A stretch of DNA of 64,000 nt from Actinomycetes bacterium. GTDB lineage: Bacteria > Actinomycetota > Acidimicrobiia > Acidimicrobiales > Palsa-688. The stretch's first letter is position 1; the number at the start of each line of letters is the position of its first letter. The notes beneath the pieces were generated by a model. The model did not search any database. It was given only the letters and a program-made list of their open reading frames with translations, and was not told the DNA's origin. The stretch lies in the NCBI GenBank assembly GCA_021808665.1, contig JAKBBA010000014.1, positions 1 through 64,000 on the forward strand, read 5' to 3'. Below are positions 26,206 to 35,556 of the stretch, one piece after another. The translations under genes and the position numbers were made by a program.

Positions 26206-27999
26206 GTGCTCAACAAGGTGCTCATAGCCAACCGGGGAGAAATCGCAGTTCGGGTGATCAGGACCGCCCGAGAGCTCGGTGTTTCCACCGTAGCCGTCTA
26301 TTCGGAGCTCGATCGTGATTCCATGCACGTCCGAATGGCAGACGAGGCGTACGCCCTTGGAGGCCAAACAGCAGCGGAAAGCTACCTGGCAACCGACAAG
26401 ATCCTCGACGTGCTCGCCCGTTCCGGAGCGGATGGTCTCCACCCCGGATACGGCTTCTTCTCCGAGAACGCCGATTTCGCCAGGGCGGTGTCGGACACGG
26501 GGGTGGCGTGGATAGGGCCGCCGCCCGAGGCGATCGAGGTGATGGGCGACAAGATCAGCTCTCGCCTCGCAGCCCAGCGCGCTCACGTAGCGGGCGTGCC
26601 GGGCACCACGGAGGTGCTGCACTCCGCTGACGAGGTGGTGGCTTTCGGTGAAACCCACGGGTGGCCGGTCGCTATCAAAGCGGCCTATGGAGGCGGCGGA
26701 CGTGGGATGAGAGTGGTGACGCGTGCCGAGGATGCTGCATCAGCTCTGGAGTCGGCTCAGCGAGAGGCGGAGAAGGCGTTCGGGCGCTCGGAAAGCTACT
26801 TGGAGCGCTACCTGACGTGGCCGCGCCACGTGGAGGTCCAGGTGTTTGCCGACACCCACGGCAACGCCGTATACCTAGGCACCAGGGACTGCTCAGCGCA
26901 GCGACGACACCAGAAGCTGATCGAGGAGGCCCCGGCTCCGGGCATCCCCGAAGAGACCCTCGAAGCGATGGGCGAAGCTGCCGTGAAAGTTGCCAAGGCC
27001 TGCGGTTACGTCAACGCCGGCACTGTAGAGTTCATATACCAAGACGGGGACTTCTTCTTCTTGGAGATGAACACACGACTCCAAGTCGAGCATCCCGCCA
27101 CGGAGCTCGTCTACGCCAGAGATCTCGTTGCGCTGCAACTGCGGGTTGCGTCAGGCGAACCGCTCGGCTTCACCCAGTCAGACGTCAAGCCGTCCGGTCA
27201 TGCCATCGAGGTGCGCCTTAACGCCGAGGATCCCGCCGAGGGGCGGTTCCTGCCGTCGCCTGGCACGATCACCCGTTTCGACCGGCCGGACGGTTTCGGG
27301 GTGCGCGTCGATGCCGGCTACAGCGCCGGCGACACGGTAAGTCAGTTCTACGACAACCTGATAGCCAAGCTCGTCGTCTGGGGAGTCGACCGAGAGGACG
27401 CCCGAAGGCGGGCTTTGCGGGCTTTACGCGAGACCGTTATCGAAGGTCCAGCGACTACGATCCCGGCCGACATCGCCATCCTAGAACACGCCGACTTCGC
27501 CGCTGTTCGTCACTCGACGAACTGGGTTGAGACCGCCCTGGACTTGAGCGGCGTCACCTCGCTGGCGACACCGGGCGACCAGCAAGGAGACGGGTTGGTC
27601 AGGCGCGAAGTAGACGTCGAGGTCGACGGCAAACGCTTCGCCGTCAAGTTGTGGGTGCCCGAGGGTGACTCCGGCGGGGGAGCGCAAGCCGGCGGGGCGG
27701 GCAGGGGCTCGGCCGGTGGGGCGGGATCGCGCCAGAGCCGCCCCCGGCCGGGCGGAGCGGGTCACCACCATGCGGGTGGCGGGGGGAGCGGTCAGGTCAC
27801 CGTGCCCATGCAGGGGACGATCGTCAAGGTCCTAGTTTCGGTGGGTGACGAGGTCGAGGTCGGCCAGGCAGTGACGGTGCTCGAAGCGATGAAGATGGAG
27901 AACAACATCACCTCGGAGACCTCAGGCACAGTTACCGAGATCATGGTCGCCCCAGGAGACTCCGTAGGAGCCGGTGACGTGGTCGTGGTCATCGCCTGA
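26206..27999 (+). CDS. Acyl-CoA carboxylase alpha subunit (biotin carboxylase + BCCP)
   Basis: About 597 residues. Biotin carboxylase: KVLIANRGEIAVRV, HPGYGFFSENADFA, the ATP-grasp glycine loop YGGGGRGMRVV, RDCSAQRRHQKLIEEAP, FLEMNTRLQVEHPATE. Then a Gly/His/Arg-rich linker of ~50 residues, and a C-terminal biotinyl domain with EAMKMEN (biotinylated Lys). It carboxylates biotin for an acetyl/propionyl-CoA carboxylase like mycobacterial AccA3; the carboxyltransferase partner is not in the window. Start: GTG 26206 lies right before the conserved segment. An in-frame ATG at 26185 shares its CATG with the birA start on the other strand, leaving no room for a leader. Confidence 0.9.
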   Translation: MLNKVLIANRGEIAVRVIRTARELGVSTVAVYSELDRDSMHVRMADEAYALGGQTAAESYLATDKILDVLARSGADGLHPGYGFFSENADFARAVSDTGVAWIGPPPEAIEVMGDKISSRLAAQRAHVAGVPGTTEVLHSADEVVAFGETHGWPVAIKAAYGGGGRGMRVVTRAEDAASALESAQREAEKAFGRSESYLERYLTWPRHVEVQVFADTHGNAVYLGTRDCSAQRRHQKLIEEAPAPGIPEETLEAMGEAAVKVAKACGYVNAGTVEFIYQDGDFFFLEMNTRLQVEHPATELVYARDLVALQLRVASGEPLGFTQSDVKPSGHAIEVRLNAEDPAEGRFLPSPGTITRFDRPDGFGVRVDAGYSAGDTVSQFYDNLIAKLVVWGVDREDARRRALRALRETVIEGPATTIPADIAILEHADFAAVRHSTNWVETALDLSGVTSLATPGDQQGDGLVRREVDVEVDGKRFAVKLWVPEGDSGGGAQAGGAGRGSAGGAGSRQSRPRPGGAGHHHAGGGGSGQVTVPMQGTIVKVLVSVGDEVEVGQAVTVLEAMKMENNITSETSGTVTEIMVAPGDSVGAGDVVVVIA

Positions 28000-28060
28000 T
28001 CGCCGGCCCCAGCAAGCGCAAGCGCCGGCCCCGACGTCGATTGAGGGCCCCGACGAAGCT

Positions 28061-29419
28061 CTACTCGGCTGCTTCGGCCAGGGCCTCGGACAACGTCGGG
28101 TGGGCCAGGCAGCTCTCGACGATGTCGCTCACCTTCAAGTTAGCGGTGACGGCGAGAGCGAGAACCGATATCAACTCGGCTGCGTGGCGTCCGACTATCG
28201 AACCGCCTAGCACGACGCCGGTGGCAGGATCGGAGATGATCTTGACGAAACCGCCGGTGTCGTCGTTGATCATCGCCTTTGCCGCAGACGCGTAAGGCAC
28301 CTTCGTGACGCGGATCTTCCGTCCTGTTGCGAACGCCTCAGCCTCGGCGAGGCCGACGTCGGCTATCTCCGGTTCGGTGAAGATCGCCGACGCTGCCTTC
28401 TCGTAGTCGATGTGGCGGTGCTCGCGGGTGTGTATACCCATGATGTGCTCGGCGATCTTACGTCCCTGCATGGACGCCACCGACGAAAGAGGCAGTTTCC
28501 CCGACACGTCTCCCGCAGCGTAGATGTGGGGGACGTTGGACTGGCAGTGATGATTGATCGGTATGTAACCGCCGTCGGTGAGCACGCCTGCCGATTCGAG
28601 ATCGAGGCCGTCGCTGTTTGGAATCGAACCGATCGCAAGAAGAGCGTGGCTGCCTTTGGCAACGCGCCCGTCGTCACAGCGCACGTCGATTGCGCTTTCG
28701 GTGACGTCGATGCCTTCGGCCCGCGCGCCCTTGAGGAGGCGGACGCCGCGACGCAGAAGCTCGTCCTCCAAGGCGGCGGCGACTTCGGGGTCTTTGCTCG
28801 GCAACACCTGCTGGCGACTGACGATCAGGGTGATCTTGGCACCGAAAGAACTGAACATGTGGACGAACTCCACACCGGTGACCCCGGAGCCGATCACGAC
28901 GAGATGCTCCGGCATCTCCGGAGGCGGGTACGCCTGGCGGGTGGTCAGCACCCGCTGCCCGTCGGGTTTGGCCCAGCCGGGGATCCTCGGCCGGCTACCG
29001 GTCGACACCAAGATGGCGTCGGCGTCTAGCTCGATGGGACCCTCGGGGGTGTCGGCCACGACTGAGTGGGGCCCTGACAGCCGGGCGGTGCCGTTTATGA
29101 TCCTCACCCCTTGGCTGTCGAGGAGCTGGGTGACCTGGGAGCGAAGGTGATTCTCGATCTCGGCGATACGCTCCCTTTGCACGGCAAGGTCCAAGCGCGC
29201 ATCCTGGTGCGACAAGCCCATACCTTCGATGCGACGCGAGAAACTCATCGCCCCGCCGGTCGCGATCATCGTCTTCGACGGTATGCAGTCCCACAGATGA
29301 GCGGCGCCACCTACGATGTCGCGTTCCACGAGGGTTACCTCCGCGCCCAGGCGAGCTGCGTAAGTGGCGGCCGTGTTACCGGCCGGTCCCCCGCCGATGA
29401 TGACGAATTTGACGGCCAC
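28061..29419 (-). CDS. lpdA: LpdA-type NAD(P)H:quinone flavoprotein reductase
   Basis: 452 residues, pyridine-nucleotide-disulfide oxidoreductase fold: FVIIGGGPAGNTAATYAARLG (FAD), VVIGSGVTGVEFVHMFSSFG (NAD(P)H), IYAAGDVSGKLPLSS (FAD), C-terminal dimerisation domain. The redox motif of true lipoamide dehydrogenases, CxxxxC, is reduced here: GGAAHLWDCIPSKT keeps only the second Cys. The same loss is known in mycobacterial LpdA (Rv3303c), an NAD(P)H:quinone/catechol reductase rather than a lipoamide dehydrogenase. The expected activity is therefore quinone reduction. ATG at 29419; three bases after the mutase gene stop, so probably cotranscribed with it. Confidence 0.85.
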   Translation of the reverse strand: MAVKFVIIGGGPAGNTAATYAARLGAEVTLVERDIVGGAAHLWDCIPSKTMIATGGAMSFSRRIEGMGLSHQDARLDLAVQRERIAEIENHLRSQVTQLLDSQGVRIINGTARLSGPHSVVADTPEGPIELDADAILVSTGSRPRIPGWAKPDGQRVLTTRQAYPPPEMPEHLVVIGSGVTGVEFVHMFSSFGAKITLIVSRQQVLPSKDPEVAAALEDELLRRGVRLLKGARAEGIDVTESAIDVRCDDGRVAKGSHALLAIGSIPNSDGLDLESAGVLTDGGYIPINHHCQSNVPHIYAAGDVSGKLPLSSVASMQGRKIAEHIMGIHTREHRHIDYEKAASAIFTEPEIADVGLAEAEAFATGRKIRVTKVPYASAAKAMINDDTGGFVKIISDPATGVVLGGSIVGRHAAELISVLALAVTANLKVSDIVESCLAHPTLSEALAEAAE

Positions 29420-29421
29420 AG

Positions 29422-31020
29422 CTAACGGACCGGCTGGTACAGGCCGAACTCGTCTCGCAACACGTCGCTCACCTCTCCTAAGGTCGCTCTCGCTTTCAGC
29501 GCTTCTTTCATGGGAATCAGCAGGTTAGCGGTGCCCTGGGCTGCGCCACGAACCGCTGCTAGAGCCGAGTCCACCGCATTCTGATCTCGCTCGGCCCGGG
29601 TGCGAGCGACCCGGGCCACTTGCTGGCCTTCGAGTTTCGGGTCGATCGGGAAGACCTCGGCCTGGCTTGGCTGGTCGTCGATGAAGCCGTTGACTCCTAC
29701 GATCAGGCGCTCCCCGGAGTCGACCGACTTCGCGTAGGCATAGGCAGCCTGCTCGATCTCGTCCTGCATGAAACCCGCTTCTATAGCCGCGACAGCCCCT
29801 CCCATCGAGTCGATCTTGTCCAGATAGCTCCACGCTGCCGCTTCAATCTCGTCGGTGAGCGACTCGACATAGTAGGAGCCGCCGAGCGGGTCAGCCGTGT
29901 CCACGACCCCCGACTCGTTGGCAATGATCTGCTGGGTACGCAGCGCTATGGTCGCCGCTTTCGCCGTCGGTAGGCCCAAAGCCTCGTCGAAGCCGTTAGC
30001 GTGAAGGCTCTGCGTGCCTCCCATCACCGCTGCGAGGGACTGGAGAGTCACCCGCACGATGTTGTTTTCAGGCTGCTGGGCGGTGAGCGTCGAGCCACCG
30101 GTCTGGGTGTGGAAACGTAGGAGCTTGCTCTTGTCGTCCTTGGCGTTGAAGCGCTTCGTCATGATCGTCGCCCACATCCGCCTTGCCGCACGGAACTTGG
30201 CGATCTCCTCGAAGAAGTTGTTGTGGGCGTTCCAGAAGAAGCTGAGCCTCGGGGCGAAGTCGTCCACTGCGAGCCCCGCTTCGAGGGCGGCTTCGACGTA
30301 GGCGACGCCGTTGGCAATGGTGAAAGCTATTTCCTGAACGGCGGTCGAGCCGGCCTCGCGGATGTGGTAGCCCGAGATGGAGATCGTGTTCCAAGCCGGG
30401 AGGTGCTCGTTGCAGTAGGAGAAGATGTCCGTCACGAGACGCATGGACGGCCGGGGCGGGTAAATGTAAGTTCCCCTGGCCACATACTCCTTCAGGATGT
30501 CGTTTTGTATCGTTCCGCCGAGCTTTGAAGCGGGAACACCCTGCTCCTCGGCGACGAGCTGGTACAGAAGCAGAAGTATCGCCGCCGTAGAGTTGATAGT
30601 CATAGAAGTCGTGACACGGTCGAGAGGCAAGCCTGCGAGGAGGAGCCTCATGTCGTCCAGCGAGTCGATGGCGACGCCGACCTTTCCTACCTCACCAGCC
30701 GATCGCGGGTGGTCGGAGTCATAACCCATCTGGGTGGGTAGGTCGAAAGCGCACGACAGTCCAGTGCCGCCCCCAGCTAGGAGCAGCTTCCAGCGCTCGT
30801 TTGTAGCCTCGGCGGTGCCGAAGCCCGAGTATTGCCGGATAGTCCACGGGCGGCCCCTGTACATGGTGGGGTATATCCCGCGGGTGTAGGGGTAACCCCC
30901 AGGCACTCCGAGTTTTGCTCGCGGGTCCCATGCTCGGAGATCCTCGGGACCGTAGACCGCCCTCACATCGATCCCCGAGTCGAGACTGCGCGAGGTTGGG
31001 TCACGCGAATCGGTTGCCAT
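29422..31020 (-). CDS. B12-dependent acyl-CoA mutase large subunit (methylmalonyl-CoA mutase type)
   Basis: About 532 residues, the TIM-barrel half of methylmalonyl-CoA mutase: [41 protein letters not shown] (first and second parts are adjacent family hallmarks), [49 protein letters not shown]. The B12-binding domain is absent, so it must pair with a separate small subunit not encoded here. The Tyr in PTMY and the Arg in VARGTY correspond to the residues that select methylmalonyl-CoA in MCM; isobutyryl-CoA mutases have Phe and Gln there. Ethylmalonyl-CoA mutase remains possible. ATG 31020 chosen; TTG 31026 is an alternative. Confidence 0.88.
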   Translation of the reverse strand: MATDSRDPTSRSLDSGIDVRAVYGPEDLRAWDPRAKLGVPGGYPYTRGIYPTMYRGRPWTIRQYSGFGTAEATNERWKLLLAGGGTGLSCAFDLPTQMGYDSDHPRSAGEVGKVGVAIDSLDDMRLLLAGLPLDRVTTSMTINSTAAILLLLYQLVAEEQGVPASKLGGTIQNDILKEYVARGTYIYPPRPSMRLVTDIFSYCNEHLPAWNTISISGYHIREAGSTAVQEIAFTIANGVAYVEAALEAGLAVDDFAPRLSFFWNAHNNFFEEIAKFRAARRMWATIMTKRFNAKDDKSKLLRFHTQTGGSTLTAQQPENNIVRVTLQSLAAVMGGTQSLHANGFDEALGLPTAKAATIALRTQQIIANESGVVDTADPLGGSYYVESLTDEIEAAAWSYLDKIDSMGGAVAAIEAGFMQDEIEQAAYAYAKSVDSGERLIVGVNGFIDDQPSQAEVFPIDPKLEGQQVARVARTRAERDQNAVDSALAAVRGAAQGTANLLIPMKEALKARATLGEVSDVLRDEFGLYQPVR

Positions 31021-31128
31021 GCACAAGAGGATAGGACGCCCGACGATCGCACACTACTTTGCCGGTTTGCCGGCAACTGCCGACGGATGGCGCTTGGCCC
31101 GATCAGGGCGCGCTAGCCTCCAAGCCGC

Positions 31129-32304
31129 TCAGACCGGCGCGGCAATGGGATGGGGCATGCACAGCCCGTCGTACTCGGCGATCACCAGCTGCTCTTTCGG
31201 GATGGAGCACGCAGCGCATTCGGGGTCCCTGTTGACCTTGAAGGTCCTGAAAGTCTCCTCCAGGGCGTCGTAGGCGAGGAGACGCCCTGAGAGGCTCTCG
31301 CCGATACCCAAGAGCAGTTTGATCGCCTCCATAGCCTGGATACTCCCGATGATGCCGCAGAGAACTCCGAGAACTCCGGCCTCTGAGCACGACGGGGCCA
31401 GCTCGGCGGGGGGCGGCTCGGGAACCTGGCAGCGGTAGCAGGGACCTTGGTGGGGAAGGTAGACGCTCGCTTGGCCTTCGAAGCGGAAGATAGAGCCGTG
31501 CACGACAGGGATGTCAAGCTTGAGCGAAGCGTCGTTGACCAGGTAGCGGGTCGGGAAGTTGTCGGTCCCGTCGACGATCACGTCGTAGCCAGAGAAAATG
31601 TCCAAGACGTTGTCCGCTCCGAGACGCACGTCGTAGGTGACCACGTTGACGTCAGGGTTGAGCAGGGTGAGGGTCTTCTTAGCGGAGTCGACCTTGCGCT
31701 CGCCGATACGGTCGACGTTGTGGAGTATCTGGCGCTGAAGGTTCGACTCGTCCACGACATCCATGTCGATGATCCCTAGAGTCCCTACCCCTGAAGCTGC
31801 TAGATACAAGGCTGCGGGCGATCCCAGCCCGCCCGCGCCGAGGAGCAGGACCTTGGAGGCGAGAAGCTTGGCCTGGCCCTCCACCCCAACCTCGGGTAGC
31901 AGTAGGTGACGTTGGTAACGGTTGCGCTGCTCGGCGGTGAGGCTGACCGGCGTGGACCAGTCGCGACCTTCGTCTTTCCACTTGTTGAAGCCTCCGTCCA
32001 TCGAGACCACGTTGGTGTAGCCGAGGGAGCGCAGGGTGTCGGCTGCGAATGCCGAGCGAACACCGCCTGCGCAGTACACGACGATTCGCGCGTCCTTGTC
32101 CGCCAGCTTGCCTTCGACTGTGCTCTCAAGGAAGCCCCTAGGGATGTGGAGGGCTCCGGGCAGGGCGCCCTGTTCGTACTCGTCGGGTTCGCGAACGTCG
32201 AGGACTACAGTCCCCGACCTTGAGATCTCCGATGCCGCGCCTGCGGTGTCGGTCTCCTCTATTCGACTTTTGGCGTCTCGCAGCAGGTCCCTGAAGCTGG
32301 TCAT
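31129..32304 (-). CDS. Rhodanese-MoeB/ThiF fusion (sulfur carrier adenylyltransferase/sulfurtransferase)
   Basis: 391 residues with two domains. Residues ~1-115 form a rhodanese: VVLDVREPDEYEQGALPGA, and active-site loop VVYCAGGVRSA with the persulfide Cys. Residues ~125-391 form an E1-like adenylyltransferase: NRYQRHLLLPEVG, LLLGAGGLGSPAALYLA (ATP loop), DGTDNFPTRYLVND, and zinc knuckles CYRC and CAAC. It should adenylate and thiolate a ubiquitin-like sulfur carrier (MoaD, ThiS or CysO). In mycobacterial MoeZ the order is the reverse, with rhodanese at the C-terminus. No carrier protein gene is in the window. ATG at 32304. Confidence 0.88.
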   Translation of the reverse strand: MTSFRDLLRDAKSRIEETDTAGAASEISRSGTVVLDVREPDEYEQGALPGALHIPRGFLESTVEGKLADKDARIVVYCAGGVRSAFAADTLRSLGYTNVVSMDGGFNKWKDEGRDWSTPVSLTAEQRNRYQRHLLLPEVGVEGQAKLLASKVLLLGAGGLGSPAALYLAASGVGTLGIIDMDVVDESNLQRQILHNVDRIGERKVDSAKKTLTLLNPDVNVVTYDVRLGADNVLDIFSGYDVIVDGTDNFPTRYLVNDASLKLDIPVVHGSIFRFEGQASVYLPHQGPCYRCQVPEPPPAELAPSCSEAGVLGVLCGIIGSIQAMEAIKLLLGIGESLSGRLLAYDALEETFRTFKVNRDPECAACSIPKEQLVIAEYDGLCMPHPIAAPV

Positions 32305-32332
32305 GTGTAAATATTACCTCTAAGGTCGGGAA

Positions 32333-32935
32333 ATGGAACTCGAAGATCTAGAAGATCTGGTCAAGGCTCGCCGGATGTGCCGCGATTTCTCCGCAGACCC
32401 CGTGGACCGGACCACAGTGGACCGTCTCCTAGAATTGGCTCGCAGGGCTCCTTCGGCCGGGCACACCCAAGGATGGGCTTTCTTGGTGCTCGAAGGGGCC
32501 GAGCTGACAAGGCGATTCTGGGAGGCCGACGCATCCCCGGGATGGCTGGCGTCGCCTACGCTTCCGGGGCTCCTCCGGGCGCCTGTGATTATCGTGGCAT
32601 GGGCGAGCCGGCAGGCCTACGAGCGCAGGTACGCCGAGCCGGACAAGGCAGCCTCTGCTCTGGCCTGGAGCGTCCCCTACTGGATCGTCGACGCTTCGTT
32701 CGCGACCATGCACATACTGCTGGGAGCTCAGGCTTGCGGGTTGGGCGCCTTGTTCTTCAGACTTAGGCCGGGCGCCGAAACGGCACTTCGAGCCGACTTC
32801 AGCGTCCCAGGCGAGTGGAGCGCGATAGGCGCCCTTGCCTTGGGATTCCCGTCAGGCGCGCCGAGCCGGCCGCGGCCTCCCCGGGCGTTGCGGCCGGTCG
32901 AGGAGGTGGTGATGAGAGGAGCCTGGCGCACGTAG
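32333..32935 (+). CDS. Nitroreductase family flavoprotein
   Basis: 200 residues. VKARRMCRDFSADPVDRTTVDRLLELARRAPSAGHTQGWAF (two consecutive family segments) shows the FMN-binding Arg-rich start and the APSAGHTQ-x-W loop of nitroreductases; GLGALFFRL and the late ALGFPSG loop bind FMN. It reduces an unknown substrate with NAD(P)H or F420H2. It is divergent from the MoeB-like gene (28 bases) and ends 1 base from the convergent sirtuin gene. The C-terminal domain of mycobacterial FbiB belongs to the same fold, which matters because CofE here lacks it; that link is speculative. Confidence 0.82.
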   Translation: MELEDLEDLVKARRMCRDFSADPVDRTTVDRLLELARRAPSAGHTQGWAFLVLEGAELTRRFWEADASPGWLASPTLPGLLRAPVIIVAWASRQAYERRYAEPDKAASALAWSVPYWIVDASFATMHILLGAQACGLGALFFRLRPGAETALRADFSVPGEWSAIGALALGFPSGAPSRPRPPRALRPVEEVVMRGAWRT

Positions 32936-32936
32936 C

Positions 32937-33686
32937 TCAAGACGATGGGACGCCAACGAGCTCGACCAGGGCCCGGCTGATAGGCACCCGGATCACCGCG
33001 GCAGCTATTGCGTCGAACGGTGTCTCCTGCGCGTTGATTATCACCACCGCTGCCCCGCGGCGCCGCGCCAAGGGAACCAGACCAGCCGCCGGGTACACAC
33101 CTAGCGTCGTCCCCACAACCATCATCACGTCACACGACGCTGCCGCGCTCTCGGCGGCGGCTACGACATCTGGGTCCAATGACTGGCCGAAGCTGATCGT
33201 CGCCGACTTCAAGATCCCACCGCAAGCCTCGCATGCCGGGTCGGGGTCTCCGGCTCTGACACGGGCGAGGGCCGCTTGCATCGGACCTTCCTCGCCGCAG
33301 TCCCAGCAGCGAAACTTCTTGATGGTCCCGTGCAGTTCGACAACCACGGAGGGATCATGGCCGGCAAGTTGATGGAGTCCATCTACGTTCTGGGTCAACA
33401 CAGCGACGAGGCGCCCCTGGCGTTCGAGGTTGACCAGCGAGCGATGCCCAGGGTTCGGTAAGGCCGCCCAGGCGGGTGAGTCGAGCCGCTGGAGCCAGGA
33501 GAGCCGCCGTATCTCGGGGTCGGCGAGGTACTGGCCGATGTTGGACGTCTTCTCCGCCGACGGATTGCGAGTCCAAACGCCGTCGGGTCCCCTGAAATCG
33601 GGAATGCCGCTGTCCGTGGAGATGCCAGCCCCTGTGAGCACCGTGATCCTCCGGGCGTGGCCGAGGAGACTCCGGGCGGCACTCAT
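32937..33686 (-). CDS. Sir2-family NAD-dependent protein deacylase
   Basis: About 249 residues. VLTGAGISTDSGIPDFRGPDG (NAD loop), VLTQNVDGLHQLAG, VVELHGTIKKFRC with catalytic His, zinc Cys pairs CWDC and CEAC, KSATISFGQSLD, and MVVGTTLGVYPAAGLV. All catalytic and zinc residues are present. It should remove acyl groups from lysines, for example controlling acyl-CoA-consuming enzymes, but targets cannot be told from sequence. ATG 33686 is chosen; GTG 33755 extends the protein by 23 residues and has a GGGAG too close to it. Confidence 0.9.
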   Translation of the reverse strand: MSAARSLLGHARRITVLTGAGISTDSGIPDFRGPDGVWTRNPSAEKTSNIGQYLADPEIRRLSWLQRLDSPAWAALPNPGHRSLVNLERQGRLVAVLTQNVDGLHQLAGHDPSVVVELHGTIKKFRCWDCGEEGPMQAALARVRAGDPDPACEACGGILKSATISFGQSLDPDVVAAAESAAASCDVMMVVGTTLGVYPAAGLVPLARRRGAAVVIINAQETPFDAIAAAVIRVPISRALVELVGVPSS

Positions 33687-33809
33687 TGGGCCGCCGGACA
33701 GGGGCTCTGCGTCGCCGACTTGAATCCACTGCGCCACGAAGTGATTCTCACACACCTCCCGACTTTCTTGAGCAGCTAGCTCTCACTCATTGGCCTATAT
33801 CAAACTGAG

Positions 33810-33838
33810 TTGCAAATCGAAGTACTATGAAATACTAT
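33810..33838 (+). promoter_or_regulatory. Sigma70-like promoter TTGCAA-N17-TACTAT
   Basis: TTGCAA at 33810 and TACTAT at 33833 with 17 bases between, four of six matches each to the housekeeping consensus, in an AT-rich stretch. The -10 hexamer repeats an earlier TACTAT at 33823. It ends 30 bases before the GTG at 33869, which has GGGAGG upstream. Confidence 0.5.
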
Positions 33839-33868
33839 AAAACAAAGCTTTAGTACCTGGGAGGTCCC

Positions 33869-34546
33869 GTGAGTCTTTTAGCCATCGACAGCGACACCCT
33901 CGACATCCGTCCCTGGGAGGACGAGCGCACCCGCCAAGGGGGCTTCGACCCGCGCAGCGCATATGTAGAGAGGTTCTGGCTTGCACTGATCGGCCCGAGC
34001 ACAACCTGGCTCCTTCGTAGGATTGCCGCCGGACTGGACAACTCCCCCACAGGGTTTCCCATGCCGTTGGCGGAGACTGCACGATCCTTAGGGCTTGGAG
34101 ACCGGGCAGGTAGGCACTCGGCGTTCGTGCGCACTCTCAGCCGCATGGTCGTGTTCGACCTGGCACGGCCGGCAGGACCGGCCTGCCTCGAAGTGCTGAG
34201 ACGTCTGCCACCGCTTAGCCGCCGCCAGCTCGGCCATCTCGGCGTCGAGTTCCAACGGGACCACGAAGCGTGGATGACGTCGCAGGGGCAGTTGACGCCC
34301 GGAGAATCAGCCCGACGGCGCAGCCGCCAGCTGGCTCTCAGCCTGCTCGAGTTGGGTGAGGACCCCGAAGAGGCGGAACGCCAACTGATGCGCTGGCGCT
34401 ACCACCCAGCCATTGCGAACGAGTCGGTTGCGTGGGCCCTCCAGCGTCATCGCCAAGCCTTCGATGCTGCGTCGGGCTTCGCCCAAACCCGAGCCGAAGC
34501 GCTGACCGAGGCGGTATCGCAACCCACGACCGCCGGATCTCCATGA
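33869..34546 (+). CDS. Conserved hypothetical protein, possible winged-helix domain
   Basis: 225 residues. GTG start with GGGAGG four bases upstream. An N-terminal segment (PRSAYVERFWLALIGPST, WLLRRIAAGLD) is followed by PLAETARSLGLG and HSAFVRTLSRMVVFDLAR, spaced as in a winged helix-turn-helix. The middle has LRRLPPLSRRQLGHLG, and the C-terminus is helical and charged. No transmembrane segment and no catalytic motif are present. Similar proteins occur in actinobacteria without assigned function, as far as I recall. DNA binding is a guess from the helix-turn-helix-like spacing only. Confidence 0.65.
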   Translation: MSLLAIDSDTLDIRPWEDERTRQGGFDPRSAYVERFWLALIGPSTTWLLRRIAAGLDNSPTGFPMPLAETARSLGLGDRAGRHSAFVRTLSRMVVFDLARPAGPACLEVLRRLPPLSRRQLGHLGVEFQRDHEAWMTSQGQLTPGESARRRSRQLALSLLELGEDPEEAERQLMRWRYHPAIANESVAWALQRHRQAFDAASGFAQTRAEALTEAVSQPTTAGSP

Positions 34547-34635
34547 GACACACCAGGGGAATGGGCGGGCTCCCCGCGCTCCAACTGGCGGTCCGTGAGC
34601 CGCGCTAAGAACCCTACCTGCCCTACCCTGGGCGG

Positions 34636-35556
34636 GTGGACACACCTCCTGACCTGCCGCCGGGCCAATCGTTCGAACTCGCCGGGCGAGGGCGAACGTG
34701 GATGTTCGACTCCGGGCCACCTCCCGCTATCGACCGGCTGGACGATCCCGCCCCACTTTTGCTCCTGCACGGCTGGACTTCGAGTGCTGCGCTCAACTGG
34801 TACCGCTGCTTCCCGGCGCTGAGCGACCGCTACCGGGTGATCGCCCTGGACCATCGAGGGCACGGCCGGGGGATACGCAGCCGAAAGATTTTCCGTCTCG
34901 AGGATTGCGCCGACGACGCCGCAGCCCTGATCCGCCAGCTCGGATGCGGCCCTTGCACCGTAGTCGGCTACTCGATGGGAGGCCCCGTAGCACAACTCCT
35001 CTGGCTAAGGCATCCCGAGGTGGTCCGCGAGCTGGTCCTGTGCGCCACTTCGTGCACGTTCGCAGTGGGCCAGCGTCCAAAGGCGCTGACGACCTCTTGG
35101 CTGGCAGCGACCGTAGCTCTCTCCGCCACCCCTCCCCTGCTTAGGGACCTGGCCATGGGCTGTGCGGCGACCCGATGGCGAAGAAGTCACTCGGCCAGTG
35201 AGTGGGCCACCAGCGAGTGGCAGCGTCACGACCCCGCTGCTGTCCTACAGGCCGGTGTAGCTCTGACCAGCTACGACGCCTCGTCGTGGATCGGACAGGT
35301 CGACGTGCCAACCGCTGTCGTGTTGACGCAGCGCGACACGACGGTCCCACCTGCACGTCAGCAGAAGCTCGCCGACCTGATACGAGGGTCGGCGGTGGTA
35401 CCTGTCGACTCCGACCACCGGGCGTGCGTCGACGCACCTCAGCTTTTTGTCCCGGCTTTGATCGAAGCTTGCGAGAAGGTTAGGGAGCCGAGCAGGGTTC
35501 GCCTTAAACTGGCCTCTGACAATGCCGAAAGCGCCCTGGAAGGTTCGAAGCCGTGA
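34636..35556 (+). CDS. Alpha/beta hydrolase
   Basis: 306 residues. [11 protein letters not shown] (oxyanion hole region), [24 protein letters not shown] with the nucleophile Ser in G-Y-S-M-G, an Asp candidate in [15 protein letters not shown], and a C-terminal His in [10 protein letters not shown]. These give a complete triad of an esterase/lipase-like hydrolase. The substrate is unknown. GTG start at 34636. The last bases overlap the leuC start (GTGA), so the two are translated together although no metabolic link is evident. Confidence 0.85.
   Translation: MDTPPDLPPGQSFELAGRGRTWMFDSGPPPAIDRLDDPAPLLLLHGWTSSAALNWYRCFPALSDRYRVIALDHRGHGRGIRSRKIFRLEDCADDAAALIRQLGCGPCTVVGYSMGGPVAQLLWLRHPEVVRELVLCATSCTFAVGQRPKALTTSWLAATVALSATPPLLRDLAMGCAATRWRRSHSASEWATSEWQRHDPAAVLQAGVALTSYDASSWIGQVDVPTAVVLTQRDTTVPPARQQKLADLIRGSAVVPVDSDHRACVDAPQLFVPALIEACEKVREPSRVRLKLASDNAESALEGSKP

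Noticed and set aside
27990..28060. Repeated GCCGGCCCC between the carboxylase and lpdA stops as a terminator
   Set aside because: Only direct repeats and 5-base inverted matches were found; no convincing stem.
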